From Gemmatimonadota bacterium (GTDB lineage Bacteria; Gemmatimonadota; Gemmatimonadetes; Gemmatimonadales; GWC2-71-9): a stretch of DNA of 64,000 bases. The DNA lies in NCBI GenBank assembly GCA_029863245.1, contig JAOTVV010000002.1, positions 62,001 through 126,000 of the forward strand, read 5' to 3'. Position 1 is the stretch's first letter. Every line of letters begins with the position of its first letter. The notes below the pieces were generated by a model. That model saw only the letters and a program-made list of their open reading frames with translations, ran no database searches and was not told the origin of the DNA. Made by a program: the position numbers and the translations under genes. Below, piece after piece: positions 59,658 through 64,000 of the stretch.

Positions 59658-62129
59658 CTACGCCTTGGACCCCGAGAACGCGCGAAATGTCAGTTTCTCG
59701 CCGTCGGGATCGACGTCGATCTCGATCTCGTCCCCCGCGGAGAACTCACCCTGCAGGATCTTGTCCGAGAGCGGATCCTCGACATACCGCTGGATGGCCC
59801 GCTTGAGCGGACGGGCGCCAAAGGCCTCCTCGTACCCGTGGTCCACGAGGAAACCGGTCGCCGCCTCGGTCAGGCGAAGAGTGTAGCCTTCCGGAGCGAT
59901 CCGCTCCTGCACCTGCCGGAACAGGATGTCGACGATCTGCGTAATATGCGTCCGATCGAGCGGATGGAAGACGATCACCTCGTCCAGCCGATTCAGGAAC
60001 TCCGGATTGAACGCCTTGTCCACCTCTTCCCGGACCTTCTGCTCGATGCGCTCGAATGAACTCTTGCTGTCCGGTTGGGTGAACCCCAACGTCGTTGTCT
60101 TGCTGATGTCCCTGGCGCCGAGGTTCGACGTCATGATGACGACGGTGTTCTTGAAGTCGATCTTGCGCCCGTAGTTGTCGGTGAGGTGGCCCTCATCGAG
60201 CACTTGGAGCAGGATGTTGAACACGTCTGGATGCGCCTTTTCGATCTCGTCGAGCAACACCACCGAGTATGGCTTGCGCCGCACCGCTTTGGTGAGCGCG
60301 CCCGAATCCTCGTAGCCGACATAGCCCGGCGGGGCACCAATCAGGCGGCTCACGCTGAACTTCTCCATGTACTCCGACATGTCGACCCGGATCAACGCCT
60401 GGTCGTCGGCGAACAGGAACCGCGCTAGCGCCCGGGCCAATTCGGTCTTCCCGACACCGGTGGGCCCACAGAACACGAAGGTCCCGATTGGCCGTCGCGG
60501 ATCCTTGAGCCCAGCGCGGGAACGGCGGATCGCTCGGGCAATGGCCTCGATAGCCTGGTTCTGTCCCACAACCGAGCCATGCAGCTCCTCCTCCATGCGG
60601 AGGAGCCGGTGCGTTTCGGCCTCTTGCAGTCGGGTGACGGGAATACCCGTCCACCGGGATACGATGAAGGAAATCTCTTCTTCGCCGATCGTGGGCCGGT
60701 GCGCCTCTCGCTCCCGCTCCCATTCCTCCTGCCGCTTGCGGATGTCGGCCTGGAGGTCGCGTTCCTGGTCACGCAGCGCGGCGGCCCGCTCGAAGTTCTG
60801 GTCGCGGACGGCCTCTTCCTTGTCCCGGTTCAGGTCCTCGAGCCTCTCCTTGAGTTCGGCCACCTCCGGCGGCGGCACTTGCGCCGCCAGACGCGCGCGT
60901 GCGGCGGCCTCGTCGATGACGTCGATGGCCTTGTCGGGCAGGAACCGGTCGGTGATGTAGCGGTCCGACAACCGGGCCGCGTTGTCGAGCGCCTCGTCGG
61001 GGATCACCACCTTGTGGTGTTCCTCGTAGCGCTGGCGAAGTCCCTTGAGGATGTCGATCGTCTCGTCGACCGACGGCGGATCGACGATCACCGTCTGGAA
61101 CCGTCGCTCGAGAGCGCCGTCCTTTTCGATGTACTTCCGATACTCGTTCAGCGTCGAGGCCCCGACGCATTGCAGCTCGCCACGGGCCAGGGCCGGCTTG
61201 AGCATGTTCGACGCGTCGATGGCGCCTTCGGCCGCGCCCGCGCCGACCAACGTGTGCAGCTCGTCGATGAACAGGACCACGTTCTTGTTCTGGGCGATCT
61301 CGTTCATCACGGCCTTGAGCCGCTCCTCGAACTGGCCCCGGTACTTGGTACCGGCGATAACAGCCGCCATGTCGAGTGCCAGGACGCGGTGCTGCTTGAG
61401 GGACTCGGGGCAGTTGCCCGCGGCGATGAGCTGTGCGAGCCCCTCGACGATGGCCGTTTTGCCGACTCCTGCCTCGCCGATGAGCACCGGGTTGTTCTTC
61501 TTCCGCCGGGACAGCACCTCGATGACCCGCTCGATCTCCTGCTGCCGGCCGATGGTCGGGTCGAGCTGCCCCTCGCCCGCCAAAACGGTCAGATCGCGGC
61601 AGAAGTGGTCCAACGCCGGGGTCTTGGACTTCTTCTCGGGGCGAGCGGCACCGGCCGCCGGGGGGCCTTTGGCGCCCGCCGGCATCTCGGATCCGAGCAA
61701 CCGCAGCGTCTCCGCCCGCGCCTGCTCCAGACTGATGCCCGCATCGCCCAACACCTGGGCCGCGATTCCCTTCTCTTCCCGCAGCAGACCCAGGAGCAGG
61801 TGCTCTGTCCCCACGTACGAGTGGTTCAGCTCCCGAGCCTCGCTCATCGCCAGCTCGAGGACCTTCTTGGCCCGGGACGTATAGGGCAGATCGGGGCCCT
61901 CCGGGGCCGGCGCTTTGCCCTTCTTGACCGTCTCCTCGATCTTCTGCTGAATCTCGTCGAGGTCGACGCTCAGGTTGGTGAGGACGGCCGCGGCCACCCC
62001 CTCCCCTTCGCGGATCAGCCCGAGGAGAATGTGCTCCGTTCCCACGTACTCGTGGTGAAGACGGGCAGCCTCCTCTCGGGCCATCTGGAGGACCTTGCGG
62101 ACACGATCGGTGAAGTTGTAGCCGTTCAT
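59658..62129 (-). CDS. clpC: ATP-dependent Clp protease ATP-binding subunit ClpC
   Basis: Double N-domain repeats with [21 protein letters not shown]-containing M-domain, Walker [16 protein letters not shown] and [15 protein letters not shown]. Confidence 0.95.
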   Translation of the reverse strand: MNGYNFTDRVRKVLQMAREEAARLHHEYVGTEHILLGLIREGEGVAAAVLTNLSVDLDEIQQKIEETVKKGKAPAPEGPDLPYTSRAKKVLELAMSEARELNHSYVGTEHLLLGLLREEKGIAAQVLGDAGISLEQARAETLRLLGSEMPAGAKGPPAAGAARPEKKSKTPALDHFCRDLTVLAGEGQLDPTIGRQQEIERVIEVLSRRKKNNPVLIGEAGVGKTAIVEGLAQLIAAGNCPESLKQHRVLALDMAAVIAGTKYRGQFEERLKAVMNEIAQNKNVVLFIDELHTLVGAGAAEGAIDASNMLKPALARGELQCVGASTLNEYRKYIEKDGALERRFQTVIVDPPSVDETIDILKGLRQRYEEHHKVVIPDEALDNAARLSDRYITDRFLPDKAIDVIDEAAARARLAAQVPPPEVAELKERLEDLNRDKEEAVRDQNFERAAALRDQERDLQADIRKRQEEWEREREAHRPTIGEEEISFIVSRWTGIPVTRLQEAETHRLLRMEEELHGSVVGQNQAIEAIARAIRRSRAGLKDPRRPIGTFVFCGPTGVGKTELARALARFLFADDQALIRVDMSEYMEKFSVSRLIGAPPGYVGYEDSGALTKAVRRKPYSVVLLDEIEKAHPDVFNILLQVLDEGHLTDNYGRKIDFKNTVVIMTSNLGARDISKTTTLGFTQPDSKSSFERIEQKVREEVDKAFNPEFLNRLDEVIVFHPLDRTHITQIVDILFRQVQERIAPEGYTLRLTEAATGFLVDHGYEEAFGARPLKRAIQRYVEDPLSDKILQGEFSAGDEIEIDVDPDGEKLTFRAFSGSKA

Positions 62130-62167
62130 CGACGATCACACTTTCGGTGTCAGGGTCGCTACGAGTC

Positions 62168-63271
62168 TCAGTCCGCACCCCCGCCCGGCCCGCGCCGCTC
62201 GGCATCCTCCTCCAGGAGGCGCCGAACGTAGGTCGCGCGGCTGATCGGCAGTTCCGGATCGGACAACGCCCGCCCCTCACGCTCGGCGATGTGCGCCGGC
62301 TGCGTGAAGATCAGCAACTTGTTCAACGTGTATACACTCACGTCACGGATCAGGTTCAGTCCAACCCCAAGCCGCACGCCGCTCAGCAGGTTCATCGCCT
62401 CCTCGAAGGAGAGGCTCCGGGCGTACCGCAACAACCCATAGGCCCGCCACACCTTGTCGGCGATGACGGTCGGTGCTTCCCGCTGCAACACCACGCGAGC
62501 CCGCTGCTCGTACTCGACCACCTGGCGCACCATCGTGGCCAGGTGATCCAGCAGGTCTTCCTCCGACTTCCCCAGCGTCGTCTGGTTGGACAGCTGGAAG
62601 AAATTTCCCACTACTTCGCTGCCTTCGCCGTACAGCCCTCGGAAGGTGAGGCCAACCTGCGACAGTCCCTGGAGCACCTTCGCGATCTCTTTGGTCAGCA
62701 CGAGGCCCGGCAAGTGGATCAGCACCGACGCCCGCAATCCCGTTCCCGCGTTCGTCGGACACGCGGTAAGGTAGCCAAACTCGGGGTGGAAGGCGAAGGG
62801 AATCTGGCTCCCCATCTCGCTGTCCAGGCGCTCGAGTTGCCCGTAGGCACGCTCCAGATCGAACCCGGACCGGAGGCTCTGCAGCCGTAGATGATCCTCC
62901 TCGTTGATCATGACCGCAAGCTCGCCGTTGGTGAGCAGCGCGGCGCCCTGACGGACCGGCCGCGCTCGCTCCAAGCCCGCCAGCTCGCGCGAAATCATGT
63001 GACGCTCGTGGAGCACTTGCCGCTCGAGCAGGTCGAGCTCGTCCAACCGGAACATCGTGACGGGATGCAGGACGGCACTCTCATTGGTCACCGCAAGCAC
63101 CTCGTCACGCGCGATCATGAGGTCTTCTGGAGCGGCGCGGACGGGAAAGGCGCGTCCCCGGAGGTTCCGAGCGAGCCGAATCCGGCTCGAGAGTACGATG
63201 TCGCTCTCGGGCCCACTCGCGTCGAGCCAGGACATGCCGCCGTCCGGAAGCAGGCTCAGATCCAGCGTCAT
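62168..63271 (-). CDS. mcsB: Protein arginine kinase McsB
   Basis: VLSSRIRLARNLRG, VMINEEDHLRLQSL, CPTNAGTGLRASVLIHLPGL, RGLYGEGSEVVGNFFQLSNQTTLG. Confidence 0.94.
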   Translation of the reverse strand: MTLDLSLLPDGGMSWLDASGPESDIVLSSRIRLARNLRGRAFPVRAAPEDLMIARDEVLAVTNESAVLHPVTMFRLDELDLLERQVLHERHMISRELAGLERARPVRQGAALLTNGELAVMINEEDHLRLQSLRSGFDLERAYGQLERLDSEMGSQIPFAFHPEFGYLTACPTNAGTGLRASVLIHLPGLVLTKEIAKVLQGLSQVGLTFRGLYGEGSEVVGNFFQLSNQTTLGKSEEDLLDHLATMVRQVVEYEQRARVVLQREAPTVIADKVWRAYGLLRYARSLSFEEAMNLLSGVRLGVGLNLIRDVSVYTLNKLLIFTQPAHIAEREGRALSDPELPISRATYVRRLLEEDAERRGPGGGAD

Positions 63272-63765
63272 TCCAGGGCCCTGATGCGGTCGCGCAATTC
63301 GGCCGCCAACTCGAAGTTCTCGGCCTCGATGGAGCGCTTGAGCCGATCGCGCAGCTCCACGAGGAGTTTCGGAACCTCGTCGGCTGCCGTGGTCTCACCA
63401 TGCAGGTACAACTTCCCGACATGGTGGAAGGAGCCATGGATGCGGCGGAGCAACTCGCGCAGTTGCGGCTCGAATTGCGCATAGCAGTGGGCGCAGCCAA
63501 GCCGACCGGTGTCGCGGAAATCCTGCAACGTCGACCCGCAGGAATCGCACGCGCCGGCGTCCGCCCCTGCTGGAAGCGCGGCGGCGACCCCCGTCCCCGT
63601 CCCACCCAGGAAGCCGGCAAGCGGAAGCTTCGCCACGCTCGCGCTCGTATTGATGCCCTTCTCGGAGGCACACTCCTCGCAGAGGTGAGCGGTCGTGACC
63701 GAGTTGTCCACGATCTGCGTGAGGTGAATGGCGGCAGGCCGCTCGTGGCAGTTGTCGCACTGCAT
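63268..63765 (-). CDS. mcsA: McsA-like CXXC/UVR-motif protein
   Basis: MQCDNCHERPAAIHLTQI, HLCEECA, CDSCGSTLQDFRDTGRLGCAHCY, C-terminal UVR motif LKRSIEAENFELAAELRDRIRAL. Confidence 0.9.
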   Translation of the reverse strand: MQCDNCHERPAAIHLTQIVDNSVTTAHLCEECASEKGINTSASVAKLPLAGFLGGTGTGVAAALPAGADAGACDSCGSTLQDFRDTGRLGCAHCYAQFEPQLRELLRRIHGSFHHVGKLYLHGETTAADEVPKLLVELRDRLKRSIEAENFELAAELRDRIRALE

Positions 63766-64000
63766 CAGTGCACCGCCTCCCGACCGATCTCGAGTAGCGC
63801 CCCCTTATCCAGTTGGAGCACGCGGTCGGCTCGCTCTGCCAGCGGCCGGTTATGCGTGACCAGGACCAATGACGTCTCGAGCTCGCGCACCAGGGCGAAC
63901 AGGAGGTCGTGTAGCTGGTCGGAGTGAAACGCGTCGAGATTGCCGCTCGGCTCGTCGGCAAGGAGGACCGACGGAGTGTGCACCATGGCCCGCGCGACCG
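63765..64000 (-). CDS. ABC transporter ATP-binding protein (LolD-like), 5' end truncated by window
   Basis: VARAMVHTPSVLLADEPSGNLDAFHSDQLHDLL...LVLVTHNRPLAERADRVLQLDKG; frame open to the window edge. Confidence 0.8.
   Translation of the reverse strand, partial: VARAMVHTPSVLLADEPSGNLDAFHSDQLHDLLFALVRELETSLVLVTHNRPLAERADRVLQLDKGALLEIGREAVH

Noticed and set aside
60579-62231. 550-aa plus-strand ORF and the 60769..62280 minus alternate frame
   Set aside because: Shadow frames of clpC, whose motifs are unambiguous in the 59658..62129 frame.

Overview
This is a gene-dense, high-GC bacterial chromosome segment of housekeeping and cell-envelope genes. I see no phage, transposon, CRISPR array or rRNA. 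Taxonomic guess, inference only: a diderm of the FCB/Gemmatimonadota type, based on an LpxC-FabZ fusion, McsAB/ClpC, BshC and gene order. The left half is mostly on the + strand. It carries DUF177-rpmF-plsX-fabH-fabD-fabG-acpP-fabF, purE, ispF, a DedA gene, xerC/D, kdsB-pyrG-kdsA-kdsC-lptC-lptA-lptB-rpoN, and then an envelope-glycan cluster (GT2, beta-propeller protein, GT4, FemAB-like, LbH acyltransferase, polysaccharide deacetylase, flippase-like, YfhO-like, GT2) ending at dapF. The right half is on the - strand. It carries a TPR membrane protein, tRNA-Arg(CCT), acyP, dedA, pcm, surE, merR, gpsA, plsY, der, DUF512 radical SAM, a TPR protein, tRNA-Gly(CCC), htpX, a second TPR protein, larC, thrC, uvrC, murJ, a small membrane protein, bshC, rlmH, gdh, lpxK, a DUF374 acyltransferase, lpxB, lpxA, lpxC/fabZ, lpxD, ompH, bamA, clpC, mcsB, mcsA and a truncated lolD-like gene. 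The best leads are: (i) a recurring TA[AC]CTTTG element directly abutting start codons, suggesting Bacteroidetes-like and possibly leaderless promoters; (ii) an LptB with an unexplained ~145-aa N-terminal extension; (iii) a paralogous pair of secreted TPR proteins with a conserved Cys pair and a shared C-terminal beta-type domain flanking htpX; (iv) a McsA-McsB-ClpC cassette whose McsB appears to lack the RD of the RDXXRA pArg-sensing motif. All family calls are by eye from the supplied translations; no database search was run.
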